64,000 nt of DNA from Plutella xylostella. Its lineage: Eukaryota; Arthropoda; Insecta; Lepidoptera; Plutellidae. Made by a program: the position numbers and the translations under genes. The notes under the pieces are model-generated. The model made no database searches, was not told the origin of the DNA, and saw only the letters and a list, made by a program, of their open reading frames with translations. This document shows, one piece after another, positions 43,301-53,400 of this stretch (the first letter of the stretch is position 1; every line of letters begins with the position of its first letter). The DNA is taken from contig NC_063982.1 in assembly GCF_932276165.1 (NCBI RefSeq), positions 265,501-329,500 on the forward strand. Reading direction: 5' to 3'.

Positions 43301-46300
43301 TTTATGGGGAAGAATATTTTATTATTTCACGGTTTTTTGCAGGTAGCCAAAGGAAAGAGGAACACGGAACTAGCCACGATGAAACACATAAAACTACAAG
43401 TGAGTTCTACATATAAGTACTCTGTTATTTATAAGTATGGATCTAGTGCTTACATATTGAAATAATAGCAACATAGCTTAGCCACAACATAGTTATGTAA
43501 ACCTACTTAGTCTGAGTACGTTGTTTTGTTATAACACTGACTTTTTTGTTACAGCTGAAGAAAAATCGATATTAGACCTAAATAAAGGTAAGGTCATAAA
43601 AAGTTTCGCAAATATACCAATGCCTGATGTATTATAAATCGGGTAAAATTTATCTTTTGATCCAGTAGTTAGGTATTATCTGTGGTTACGTAGGTACTTA
43701 TTATGTATAAATTGTATAATTGAAAGATCAAACGAACTTACCTGAAGTGAAGTTCGATCACAATTATCCTGTCTTCGTCGAAGAGATTTATATTATTTTT
43801 AACCATGTAGTAGCTCTGCTGCTGCACACAAATATCGCACGTAGTTTTTAGCGCCCTCTAGTGTATAACTCCGAAACTAAAAGTTTCGTCACACCGGAGC
43901 GCCCCGCCCCGCGGCTCCCCCTGCCGGCAGCCTCATTCTTTTTAGAGGATCCAGCAACATTGTACTGTAAAGGGAACTATATAATGGGAAGGGAGGGACC
44001 TTAAATCTCTTCGACGAAGACAGGATAATTGTGATCGAACTTCACTTCAGGTAAGTTCGTTTGATCTTTCAATTATCCAGTCTTCGTCTCCGAGATTTAT
44101 ATTATTTTTAACCATGTAGATGTTTGGAGTATTTAAATATTAACAATGTTGCTAAATAAAATAAAAAGTCTTGATGAATATTGAAAAATATGTATTTTTA
44201 TTTACTTATGATTGCTCAACAAATTGACTGTTACTCAACAACTTAGAATCAGAATCAACAATAGGCCTATTATAAAAATTGGCAAAAATTGAAGAATGTT
44301 CGGTCCAGCCTGCTGATTTACGAATTATATCAAAGCTAACACCTGCTCGAGCTGCAGATGAAGTGGCTGCATGCCGAGTGCTATGGGCACTGAATATTGT
44401 AGTGTCTATACCGCTTGCCGACAGCGTCTCCTTTAGCCATCGGCCGATAGTTTGTGTCGATACTGGTCTAAATGGTTTCTTATAAGTAAATAATACTTTG
44501 TTACCAGTTCTATGGTCTGCGGTCCTATTTAAATAAGCTTGTAAGGTGGTTGCTGGGCATATGTTAGGGTTTTGTACAAAAAATGGCAAATTCAAAACAG
44601 GCTGGGCACGACCAATCCCCGATGTCTTAACTAAATCATCAATTATTATTATTATCTTATCACTATATACCTTAATATTATGAGTTTTTACTAATGACAA
44701 AGTCTGTATTCTTTGCCCTGAGGCTAATGCTAATAGCATTACAGTCTTTTTAGTGAGAAGTTCTAAGTTAATTGTTTCGTTACACAATCCGCTTAGGTAA
44801 TCTAGCACGACGTTAGGATTCCAAGTAACGTTATATTTTGGAAATGTAGGTCTTAATTTAAATATACCCCTAAAAAATCTTTTTAATCTTTCGTCTTCAG
44901 AAACCTTATTGGTGTTAATTAATGCTATAGCAGAACGGTGAGAATTTAGCGTCCCATAAGATGATCCTAAACGATAACAGTTAGATAAAAAATCAAGAAT
45001 GTTATTTACATTAGCATTATAAAAATCAAAAGCTTTTTCGTGACAGTACTTCCACCATAATTTCCAACTAGAAGTATATTGAGCTTTGGTACTTGATGTT
45101 ATAGAAGAGATCATGACGTCTAACGCCGTTTCCGGTACTCCTTGTCTGATAAATGCTTCCCGCATAATATGCTCGCTGCCAAGGAAAGGTGGGCATGTAG
45201 CGGGTGTGTCGACCTGAATGATGATGAAAGGAGATTTTTATCCGGGTTTAATATAATTACTTCGTCAATACATAATGATCTGAAGAGTGGATACCAAGGT
45301 TGAGAGGGCCAATTTGGAACTACTATTATACCTGTTGCTTTGTCGGCTATTATCTTATTAAGCACCTTTAAAATTAAAGAGAAAGGAGGAAAGGCGTAGA
45401 AGAAAAAATGGTTCCAGTTAACTGTGAAAGCATCGATATCGTAGGCAGATGGGTCTCTTTTCCAAGATATATACTTGGAACATTTTGCGTTAACTCGAGA
45501 TGCGAAAAGATCAATTTCGGGATTTCCAAATCTTCGCACGATACTAAGATATTCGATAGTATTTAATTCCCACTCTGTGTCTAGATTAATTCTTCTGGAT
45601 TCCGAGTCAGCTTCTACGTTTAATGATGACTTAATGTAGCTTGCAAAAATAAAGATATGCTTTTCCTCACACCAGTCCCAAATATTTTTGGCAACCGAAT
45701 TGAGGTGTTCAAACTGAACTCCTCCCATTCTATTGACATATGAGATAGCTGTAGTATTATCTACACGAAGCAATATATCACAACAAGTAAAATTTTTTGC
45801 GAAAGATTTTAAGCCGAAAAAGACCGCCAGTAGTTCTAGGTAATTTATGTGGTTGTCTCTCTCAACCTGTGTCCACTGACCTCCAGTTCTCTCACCGCCG
45901 CATGCCGCACCCCAACCGGTAGTTGAAGAGTCTGTAAATATCTCTAAAACAAAATTGTTTGGTTTTATAGATCTTTTTGCGGTCAAAATATTATTTTTCC
46001 ACCATATTAAATCACTTTTTATGTAGGATGGAAGTGTCATGTTTTTCTCATAACAGTCATCATTCTTTAGAAGAGCTAAATATTTAGCCCTTTCTAATGA
46101 TTTTGTATGAGACCATCCATAGGTTAATGCCGGGCAAGCTGCGGTGAGAGATCCAAGAAATCGGGCTAATTCTCTAATTTTTATGACTTTTTGGCTAAGC
46201 ATATCTAAAACACAACCATATATTTTTTGTCGCTTTTCTTCAGGGAGTTCTAAAGTCATTTGTTCTGAATTTATAATAAAGCCAAGATATCTACAAGATT

Positions 46301-49300
46301 TCTGAGGAATTAATATACTTTTTTTGTAATTGATTATAAATCCAAGGTTTTCCAGGCATGCTATTGTTTGTTTAGTGTTATACAAACAGCTCTCTTTTGA
46401 ACTCCCTATACACAAGGCGTCGTCAAGAAATCTAGTCGACCTTAAACCACGTGACCTCAAGTATGTAAACACTGGCTGAAGAATTTTAGTAAATATGAAA
46501 GGAGCTGAACATAATCCGAAAGGTAATGCTTTAAATTGAAACAGAAAATTATTGTAATAAAATCTTAAATATTTTTGGCTGTCTTCGTGTATTGGTTGTA
46601 ATAAATATGCTTCTTTTAAATCGATATTACACATATAATCATCCTCTTTAACTAGTTTTATAGCCGTTCTGATATCTTCCATTTTAAAGTGCTTTACTTG
46701 AACAAACTGATTAAATTTTTTAAGATTAAGTATAAATCGGCGGCTTCCATCGCTTTTTGGTATCAAAAAGATATCAGAGATAAACTGATCAGTTACGGGG
46801 TTACATATTTCAATAGCTCCTATATTCAATAAATGGGATATTTCCCTGTCTAGGTCGATGTATTCTTGGCTGGTAAATTTCTTATAAGGTCGGTAGTTTA
46901 ATGGTTGATTGGGTTTCTCTAAAAGCGGAATGATATAGCCTGATATGGTGGATAAAATAAATTCATCATTTGTAATGGTTTTCCACTTATTAACAAAATG
47001 CTTTAAGCGTCCAGCATGTACCTGCTCGTGGGGGTTTAACGTCGCACATGTTCGTTCTGCGAGCGGTAACGCGTCGTCATCGCTTGAGCCTGTTGGCGCC
47101 GCAGTGGCGGCGGCGGCGGTTGCAGCGGGCGCCGTGTTTGCGGTAATTGCGCTGGCAGAGGATGTCCCCGGCGCCGTCCACTGTTCATGTGCTGGCCCCG
47201 CTGCACCCCAGTCCTGAAATGATAATATTTGTACATATAATGTATGTGCTACGAATATCGTAAACATAATTATTATAGAAGTATTTACATCATTTAGGTA
47301 AATATTACCTTGTGTATGGAGTAGACTGGTAATAGCGCTGACGGCCCCGCAATGGTGGTCCTTGGAAGTTTAAACCACTCGTTGTGGGGGTATTTTGTGA
47401 TTGAATCATAGTGCCTGTCTTCTTCATAGTATTGGACGTCTTTACAATGTCCATTAAATTATCACCAAATAAAAATTGGTCCCGTTTCCTCTCTTTAAAC
47501 GGTTCGACAAGTGATTTATCTAACAATGGTATAACCATTGATCGGCGAGTATATGTCTCCATATAATGTGAATCGGCGATAAGTTTGCCGCAATCATTAA
47601 GAATACGAACCACGTCTGAAATGTTTGGGTTTTTTTTCAAAACAGCAGTTAGTGCCCCTCCTAACACGGATAATGCTTTTCCGAGTTGATTTTGCTTAGA
47701 CATCATGTGTTTGTCTCTTTGCTTAAAGGATTCAGTCATGGCCTGCATAGTATTAATCTCCGGGTTTAGAGTTGGCGCCTTACAAAAAGGTGTATTCTTT
47801 GGAAACAAGTACTTCTTGTTAAGTTCCTCTTTCACCTCTTTTTTAAGGCCTTCTTGTAAGATTTGTTGAAATCTCTTGCTTACGCCTTCTTGAAGATCGT
47901 CACCCCATTCTTCTGATGTTACTTCAAAGTCCCCCAAGATGTTGAGTAATTCAGTATCAAACAAATCCTCATTATTATTGTTTTGTTCCGGTCTGATTTC
48001 CGTTGTGATCCCGTTTTATAATATCTGGGTTTCTACTGGTTGGGATCCACTCTTAGGTTCCCCGGAGGACGGGGGCGGTAACGGCGGAATTTCTGTTTGT
48101 GAGCCTTCCACTGATTGAGATTCGATTGGATTTTCCACCGGATTGTCTACGGGGTATTGCGATGATTCAGGTAATATATCTGAAACCATCATACAACTAA
48201 TAAATAAAAGAATAATAAAGGTTACATAGTAACCATCAACCAACAAATGCAATATGCAAATGAAACTGGGTGTCAATGCGGGAGCTTACAATAAATGGCG
48301 TAATAAAGCCTTGCTGGGTATTATAATTCCGAGGTAAAGTATTGCTAGGTAGATACTACCTAAAGAAAAAAACAAAAACAAATTTTTCTGTGCCATGTGC
48401 ACTAAGTTAACCTCAAATTACTAACCTTGAACTTGAATATCTTCGTCATCAGTGGGATACACCACCGCTGTTACTGTGCTACGTATTCTGTGTTCCAATC
48501 TACCTTCATATTTTTGTAATTTCCGCCTCCAACGTTCTTCCCTTGATTCCTTATGATTTTTCTTGCGTTTCGGCATTATTAACAAAAAACTTCACTTACA
48601 CTTTTAACTGCCTACTATATTAAGGTAGCACACTATTACTTAAATATGATTTATTTCAAATTATTCGGTCTAGTCCCTCCAGACTACGTGCGTGCGCCGT
48701 GCGCGCACAGAACAGAATGGGGCTGCCGGCAGGGGGAGCCGCGGGGCGGGGCGCTCCGGTGTGACGAAACTTTTAGTTTCGGAGTTATACACTAGAGGGC
48801 GCTAAAAACTACGTGCGATATTTGTGTGCAGCAGCAGAGCTACTACATGGTTAAAAATAATATAAATCTCGGAGACGAAGACTGGATAATTATAGTTATA
48901 GACAAACTTCTAACTACCTCTACTAATACCTAAAGATACTGGATTAGTTAGCTAAGTTTGTATAAAGTGAATGTTTATCATAGGTCCAGGTGGTGTGCTG
49001 GGCGGCCTGGGCTCCAATGGCTCACAGAATGGATCACCTGCGGGCACTCAGAAAAAAGGTTTGTTTCTACCTTCGCATACACGAAAAGGAGGTCAGGTAT
49101 CTTTACAGCCATCTGTACATGTCATGTATCCCTGTTTCTGTACCAGTATAGTCATTATACCTACTCGCAATTTAAACTTAACGCTAAGTTTAACTTTAAT
49201 TGGGCTAAATAGCGCTGCTAATGGAGAAAAACATAAATTAATTAAAAAGCATTTTTTTTTCAAAACTGCTTCGTAAATCTGTCAGTCATGGTTATTCAAA

Positions 49301-49527
49301 TTTGTAGAACCTATCTCCTCGTGGTCGCATTAACTTTGTGACTCTCAGGTGGGTCAGGTTTGTTTGCCCTAAACTATACAATACACTACATTATTATTAT
49401 TACTTTTTCAGTCACGAAAAAGACAACAGAATCTAAGAAAAGCAGTAAAACTAGAGACGTGCAGGAGGAATCCATGCAGACTGAAGTGGTGAATGGACCA
49501 GCCGGCCCCGCCGCGGGGGAACAATGA
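40309..49527 (+). CDS. Secreted 309-aa protein built from symmetric phase-1 mini-exons
   Basis: Fourteen exons join in frame: 40309-40350, 40457-40490, 40907-41038, 41546-41611, 41766-41828, 42131-42202, 42418-42471, 42620-42673, 42856-42921, 42985-43050, 43343-43399, 43555-43587, 48984-49058 and 49412-49527. Exons 3 to 13 are 132, 66, 63, 72, 54, 54, 66, 66, 57, 33 and 75 bp, all multiples of three, and every junction from exon 2 on is phase 1. The signal peptide is MNFLFVGVLVALLNVSLTQG. The mature part is hydrophilic, rich in Ser, Thr, Glu, Lys and His, with no cysteine pattern. Exons 3 and 13 share a GLGGLLGG / GVLGGLGS glycine motif. The tail is NGPAGPAAGEQ. I do not recognise the family. 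A secreted, probably disordered product is likely; silk, seminal or salivary roles are guesses. Intron 12 holds a DIRS element on the other strand. Confidence 0.85.
40650..40770. repeat. Relic of the TATTC / CTCGAG-type repeat
   Basis: GGGGCAAAGAGAGATGACCCC, CTCTATTCTATTCTGAG and CACGAGTAGAACCTTAGTATGTAC correspond in order to parts of the repeats at 9150 and 20545. Confidence 0.55.
41090..41215. repeat. Copy of the GGTCAGAGGTGACTCGCA repeat
   Basis: GTAATCCCCGAAGGGGTAGTCAGAGGTGACTCGCATG and ACTCACGTGATAGGTCG parallel the copy at 14045, here in intron 3 of the micro-exon gene. Confidence 0.65.
43100..43215 (-). repeat. Reverse-oriented tRNA-derived SINE fragment
   Basis: AAACAAATATCTGTCC and GGACTCGAACCCGGG are the complements of the SINE's GGGCAGATATTTGTTT and B-box GGGTTCGATTCC. 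It lies in intron 10 of the micro-exon gene. Confidence 0.7.
44206..45165 (-). CDS. DIRS tyrosine recombinase
   Basis: 319 aa. The catalytic set is visible: arginine in LALASGQRIQTLSL, HSTRHAA (HxxR), the tryptophan of SAGWTEHS, and the tyrosine of ANFYNRP near the C-terminus. The family integrates a circular DNA copy without an integrase of the LTR type. The ORF overlaps the end of the RT-RNase H frame by 46 bp in another frame. It appears intact. Confidence 0.92.
   Translation of the reverse strand: MREAFIRQGVPETALDVMISSITSSTKAQYTSSWKLWWKYCHEKAFDFYNANVNNILDFLSNCYRLGSSYGTLNSHRSAIALINTNKVSEDERLKRFFRGIFKLRPTFPKYNVTWNPNVVLDYLSGLCNETINLELLTKKTVMLLALASGQRIQTLSLVKTHNIKVYSDKIIIIIDDLVKTSGIGRAQPVLNLPFFVQNPNICPATTLQAYLNRTADHRTGNKVLFTYKKPFRPVSTQTIGRWLKETLSASGIDTTIFSAHSTRHAATSSAARAGVSFDIIRKSAGWTEHSSIFANFYNRPIVDSDSKLLSNSQFVEQS
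45120..47267 (-). CDS. DIRS reverse transcriptase-RNase H
   Basis: The frame is 715 codons and open throughout. RT landmarks are MCNIDLKEAYLLQPI, LPFGLCSAPFIFTKIL and the catalytic RFLDDALCIGSS (LDD rather than the ADD of LINEs). RNase H follows (EIFTDSSTTGWGAACG, NYLELLAVFFGLKSF, LRVDNTTAISYVN), then the DIRS-typical EIDLFASRVNAKCSKYISW and DAFTVNW. The first 40-70 codons are low-complexity Ala/Thr; the true start may be a spliced or reinitiated site near QDWGAAG. Confidence 0.92.
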   Translation of the reverse strand: MFTIFVAHTLYVQILSFQDWGAAGPAHEQWTAPGTSSASAITANTAPAATAAAATAAPTGSSDDDALPLAERTCATLNPHEQVHAGRLKHFVNKWKTITNDEFILSTISGYIIPLLEKPNQPLNYRPYKKFTSQEYIDLDREISHLLNIGAIEICNPVTDQFISDIFLIPKSDGSRRFILNLKKFNQFVQVKHFKMEDIRTAIKLVKEDDYMCNIDLKEAYLLQPIHEDSQKYLRFYYNNFLFQFKALPFGLCSAPFIFTKILQPVFTYLRSRGLRSTRFLDDALCIGSSKESCLYNTKQTIACLENLGFIINYKKSILIPQKSCRYLGFIINSEQMTLELPEEKRQKIYGCVLDMLSQKVIKIRELARFLGSLTAACPALTYGWSHTKSLERAKYLALLKNDDCYEKNMTLPSYIKSDLIWWKNNILTAKRSIKPNNFVLEIFTDSSTTGWGAACGGERTGGQWTQVERDNHINYLELLAVFFGLKSFAKNFTCCDILLRVDNTTAISYVNRMGGVQFEHLNSVAKNIWDWCEEKHIFIFASYIKSSLNVEADSESRRINLDTEWELNTIEYLSIVRRFGNPEIDLFASRVNAKCSKYISWKRDPSAYDIDAFTVNWNHFFFYAFPPFSLILKVLNKIIADKATGIIVVPNWPSQPWYPLFRSLCIDEVIILNPDKNLLSSSFRSTHPLHAHLSLAASILCGKHLSDKEYRKRR
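47305..48576 (-). pseudogene. DIRS gag-like region, interrupted by a stop and a probable intron
   Basis: Three blocks lie in sense order. 48576-48426 starts with ATG and reads MPKRKKNHKESREERWRRKL, ending at a possible GTTAGT donor. After a possible TTTCAG acceptor at 48180, 48179-48016 reads DILPESSQYP followed by a proline/glutamate-rich stretch, and closes with a TAA at 48016-48018. The same frame reopens directly and runs to 47305 (FDTELLNILGDFEV, KFKERKRDQF-like basic patches, GLNFQGPPLRGRQRYYQ). No zinc knuckle is seen. The single TAA suggests a recent disabling mutation or a readthrough site. Confidence 0.7.
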
Positions 49528-50431
49528 GGGCTTATACGTTTTACCTTATAAAACCTTTAAAAAATGCTCTTGTATGAAGGTTTTACTAGCGCCATCTATG
49601 ATTTAGTTACTATCTACTTTTTTCATGAGTTGTCAGAAAATCCCGTAAAAATAAGTACCTGCTGAGACGATCGCAGGGATAATATAGGTACACAGTATGC
49701 TATGCAGGTATATTTGATTACAAGATGTACCTAATTATAACTAAAAACCCTTATAAAATAACTAATAAAGCCACCTTTGAAAATTTAATGGACAGTTGTT
49801 GTTTTATTTGCTTAATTGATTATTACATTACATATTTGCCTAAGTCGGTATAGATATGTAGGTAAGTACTTACATTTTAGACTCATTCTATCTACATGCA
49901 AATAGGAATGCCTATCCACCTACGTTGGTGCCTATGACTATGAAAGTTTCCTATGAATTGGTTGTGGTGCGCCCAGCTACTTGTTTATAGTACCTACCTA
50001 GCACAGATAAAAAATACACTGTAGGTACCTACCTACCTACCTAGTGCAGAAGGCGTCAGGTAAAATACGTGTATCAGTGTGGGCGAGACCTAAGCAAAAG
50101 CATTTACTTCCTAGAGAATATAATTATTTGGATACTAGCTAAGTTAAAATAGGCAACGAAATTCTAGATTTAGAATCTAATCAGAATTCTATCTATTTAG
50201 AATTCTATCCAGCCATTTTGCCTATTTTATAAAAAAAAAATATTTTTAGCGCATTGATGCGGCTTTAAAGTGCTAACATGATTGTGTGACATTGACATTG
50301 CGTTTGTTTTTAATTTTATGTTTTTCTTTTTCTCCGTCCCACATGCCGCAACTTTGAAAACAATTTATTTGTTGTTTTTTGTCATTGAAAGCATTCGTCT
50401 ATTTGAAATTTTATGTAAATGTGAAAGCAAA
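49528..50431. other. Intergenic between the micro-exon gene and the RG-tail gene
   Basis: It holds the 3' UTR of the micro-exon gene, CTAGCGCCATCTATG at 49587 (one more CTCF-like core), a TACCTACCTACCTA run at 50026-50041, and presumably the promoter and 5' UTR of the next gene. Confidence 0.5.
49764..49769 (+). terminator. Polyadenylation signal of the micro-exon gene
   Basis: AATAAA lies 237 bp after the stop and is followed within 30 bp by a GT/T-rich tract (TTGTTGTTTTATTTG). Confidence 0.65.
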
Positions 50432-53400
50432 ATGTCTGAACCAGAGCTGACTGCAATTTTCAAGCTCCAGTTTTACCGCAAGCAAAAAAATTGGGTATTC
50501 AATCGCAAAGGGGATACGCGCAAAAAGGATGCCAAAAAGGAGAAAGGGGAGCCTCGTAAAGGGTAAGGAGCTATCATAACTTTATATACCTACCTAGTTA
50601 TTTAAGTATTACTTCATATTTAAATCCTCAAGAAGTTAAAGAAGTAAGAACTCACTTCAAAGTTCTGGCTTAAAAAGTTTAACCTTACTAGGTTTTACTA
50701 AACTCCTAGGGTCAGGATTTAACTGATCATCCCTTGGTTGACTCCTGCACACTCCACCAATGCCGCTTGTAGTTGATGCATTCGTTCAAGCATAGATCAA
50801 GTACTATTACCTACATCATACTTTTCTTTGTAAAGTAGGTAGTATTTACAAATCTTACAATCAATAAAAAAGTATAAATGGAGGAGGTAGTTTTGTTCCA
50901 GAAGCTTAAGTAACTTTGTCAGTATTAGACCTTACCAAAATTGCAATATAAATTAGCTTACAGACTTTTGTAGCTAGCTTATACAATTCATGCATAGTTA
51001 CACTATCTATTATTTCTGCTGAACATAAATTTAAATTCCAAAAATTATAGTCTTTAAACATTACAGGTAGCAGTTCCGAATGCCCCCCTTAGCTGCCCAG
51101 CTTAGTATACCCTATTTGCAACACCCTGTATATTTAGTTACAGAGACAGATCTCGGGCCCTGAACCAGACCTACACAGTGAGCGAAGCCCCCAGCACCCT
51201 CAATGAGGCGTTCCTGGAGACCGGGCCCAATGCCCCAGGTAATTGTAGTAGTTTTTGATTTAACACTCATGTGCTACATACATGGGCTTTGTCCTGGACA
51301 CCTGGAGTTGTCCTAGAGTACCAGAGAATAATGAAAAACACACAGATAATACTGAAAAATACATGTTGTAAAGCTTTGTTATTATTCTGAGTCTACATAC
51401 TTAACCACTCCACATTAGGAATAAGCTACAGGATTTAACATCCTTGTGCTACCACACACTGTACAGTGCAAAAAATAAATAATTGAACTTCAACCAACAG
51501 GTGAAGACACGGCAGATAAAAAGAAAATAGATCCACACCTCTGCAGTACAGATGACAATGCAAACCAGGTACCAGACACACCTTGGCCCGAGGTCACATC
51601 AGCTGATCAACCTGATGTGAACATCAACAACAACCACACAGGACCCAACAAATACCCTAATTTGAACCTCACGCAGAAACTGCACGAAACAAAAGAGAGC
51701 CACACAGAAAGCCTAACTTTATCCAAAGCTAGCATCAGCTTAAACAAGCTAAGACACTTTGACATGGAAGAATCAGCCCATGACAACAAGGACTCAGCAG
51801 AAATGGCGGGTGATCTGGCCGAGACTTGCCCAATATTTGGCCCAATAGTGCAGAGCTTGTGGGTGCAGTATGAAGCTAGTAAAGGTGGGAACATGAAAGG
51901 TTGGCCGACAGAGAGTGAGGTGTGGACCAATGCTGAACATAGCGCCATGGATTATGAAGATAGTGACTTGGGGCAGCCTTGTGGTGGTAAGTTATTATAT
52001 GCCCTTACGGAAAGTGTAGGCTACAAGTGTACTACTGTAGGTCTAAAGAACAACAAATATAGTTGGTCTGAGATGTAGGTATACTAACTTTAGTGACAGT
52101 TAAAACTTCTTCCACATACTAACGCCATCTAGAAAGCTTCCATGTTTACACTTTATATCATACCTAGCAGGGGCAGAAGAAAAGTACCGACGCGCCACCC
52201 TCTTTAGAACACAAGTTCGTTTTTAAACCACCCCAGAGATGGCGCTGTTTGGTGCTTTATAATATCATGCCCTCAAGCTTCGCTTCGTCTTACAAAACGT
52301 ACTGCTTTTATTGTATATGAAGGTACTTGAGACACAAATAAATAATCATTCACAGATTCACAAGACGTGACTGACGGCGTGGACCCGCTGTCCTACCTCG
52401 ACATCCCCTTCCTTCCCCCCGGCCTCCCCCTGCCCCCCTCGATGACCTTCCCCCCGCCTGGCCTCATGATGCACCCGCCACCGGCGCCCAGGACCCAGCC
52501 ACACCAAGACCTGAGGAGTCACAGCCATTATGATCAGCCGCTATCGAAAAAAGGGGAAAATGTTAAAGCTGATTTCGAAAGTACTTACAACCAAGCTGCT
52601 GTGACTTATAACCAAGCTCAGTTCATGGAGAACCAAGCTCAAATACCTTCAAGCAGGGAATACGATGTATTTATGAACTATCAGATGCAGTCAATGACTT
52701 ACAACCAAGCTCGCGATCTAATGATCAAACAAGCGCGACAGCTGGGTCCAGAAAAGTCGACTTACGACCCAGCCCACATGTCTTACCAAAACTCTAGTAG
52801 TGGCCAAACATTCAACAATTATACACAAGATCGGAGGACTAGCAACTATAACCAACCTATTAACAGTCTCAATGACAACCAAGCCATCAATAAGTTTAAA
52901 GACACACCTTGGCCACCAAGCAAGCCGAACCCAGCCGTAAACAAACCAAGCCAAATACCAAGATCTGTCAGCAAAACATCTCTGCACTCCAACTTACCAA
53001 GCAAAAGCCAAACAACTTTAAACTCAATCCCGGGCGTTTCTGACATTAAAAGTAATGCATCAGTGATGACTGTGAATCCTCAAGTGGCATTGGGTAGGAG
53101 GGTGTCCCAGGCTGAGGACTGGGCTGCGGGGGTGATGGACGGGGTGGCAGTCAAAGTCCCGGGTTCTAAGCCAGTGGTGAACAGAGAGCTGTTGAAGCAA
53201 CATCTGGACAGGCTGAGGCTGCACGATTGCTATGATCGCGTGGCGGATGTTGGTAAGTTAAAAACGATATTATTTGTCACCGAGACATTAAAGTAAAATA
53301 GACAGCGTATGACAGCGTTGTACGTTTTTATTATCCATGTATGCAGGTTATACATCTTACATCACAGTCATGTGTTGTGTACCTAATAACTTTGAAAGCT

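Larger units (their letters stand above)
43718..48891 (-). mobile_element. DIRS-type tyrosine-recombinase retrotransposon with inverted termini and internal complementary region
   Basis: About 5.17 kb, element sense on the - strand. The two ends are inverted copies over about 165 bp (43770-43935 against 48720-48887), sharing TATTATTTTTAACCATGTAG and the GC-rich GCGGCTCCCCCTGCCGGCAG. Between the last ORF and the left end, 44006-44125 is complementary to both extreme ends joined together. Its first part complements 43722-43791, and its second part (AATTATCCAGTCTTCGTCTC onward) complements 48842-48891. That is the internal complementary region that defines DIRS elements. AATT lies at both outer junctions and there is no longer target duplication, as expected for recombinase-mediated insertion. 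Order in sense: gag, RT-RNase H, tyrosine recombinase. Confidence 0.93.

Noticed and set aside
47036..47236. Arg/Pro-rich - strand frame as a separate DIRS gene
   Set aside because: It overlaps the start of the RT frame in GC-rich low-complexity sequence; at most it is a spliced gag extension, noted as a hypothesis only.
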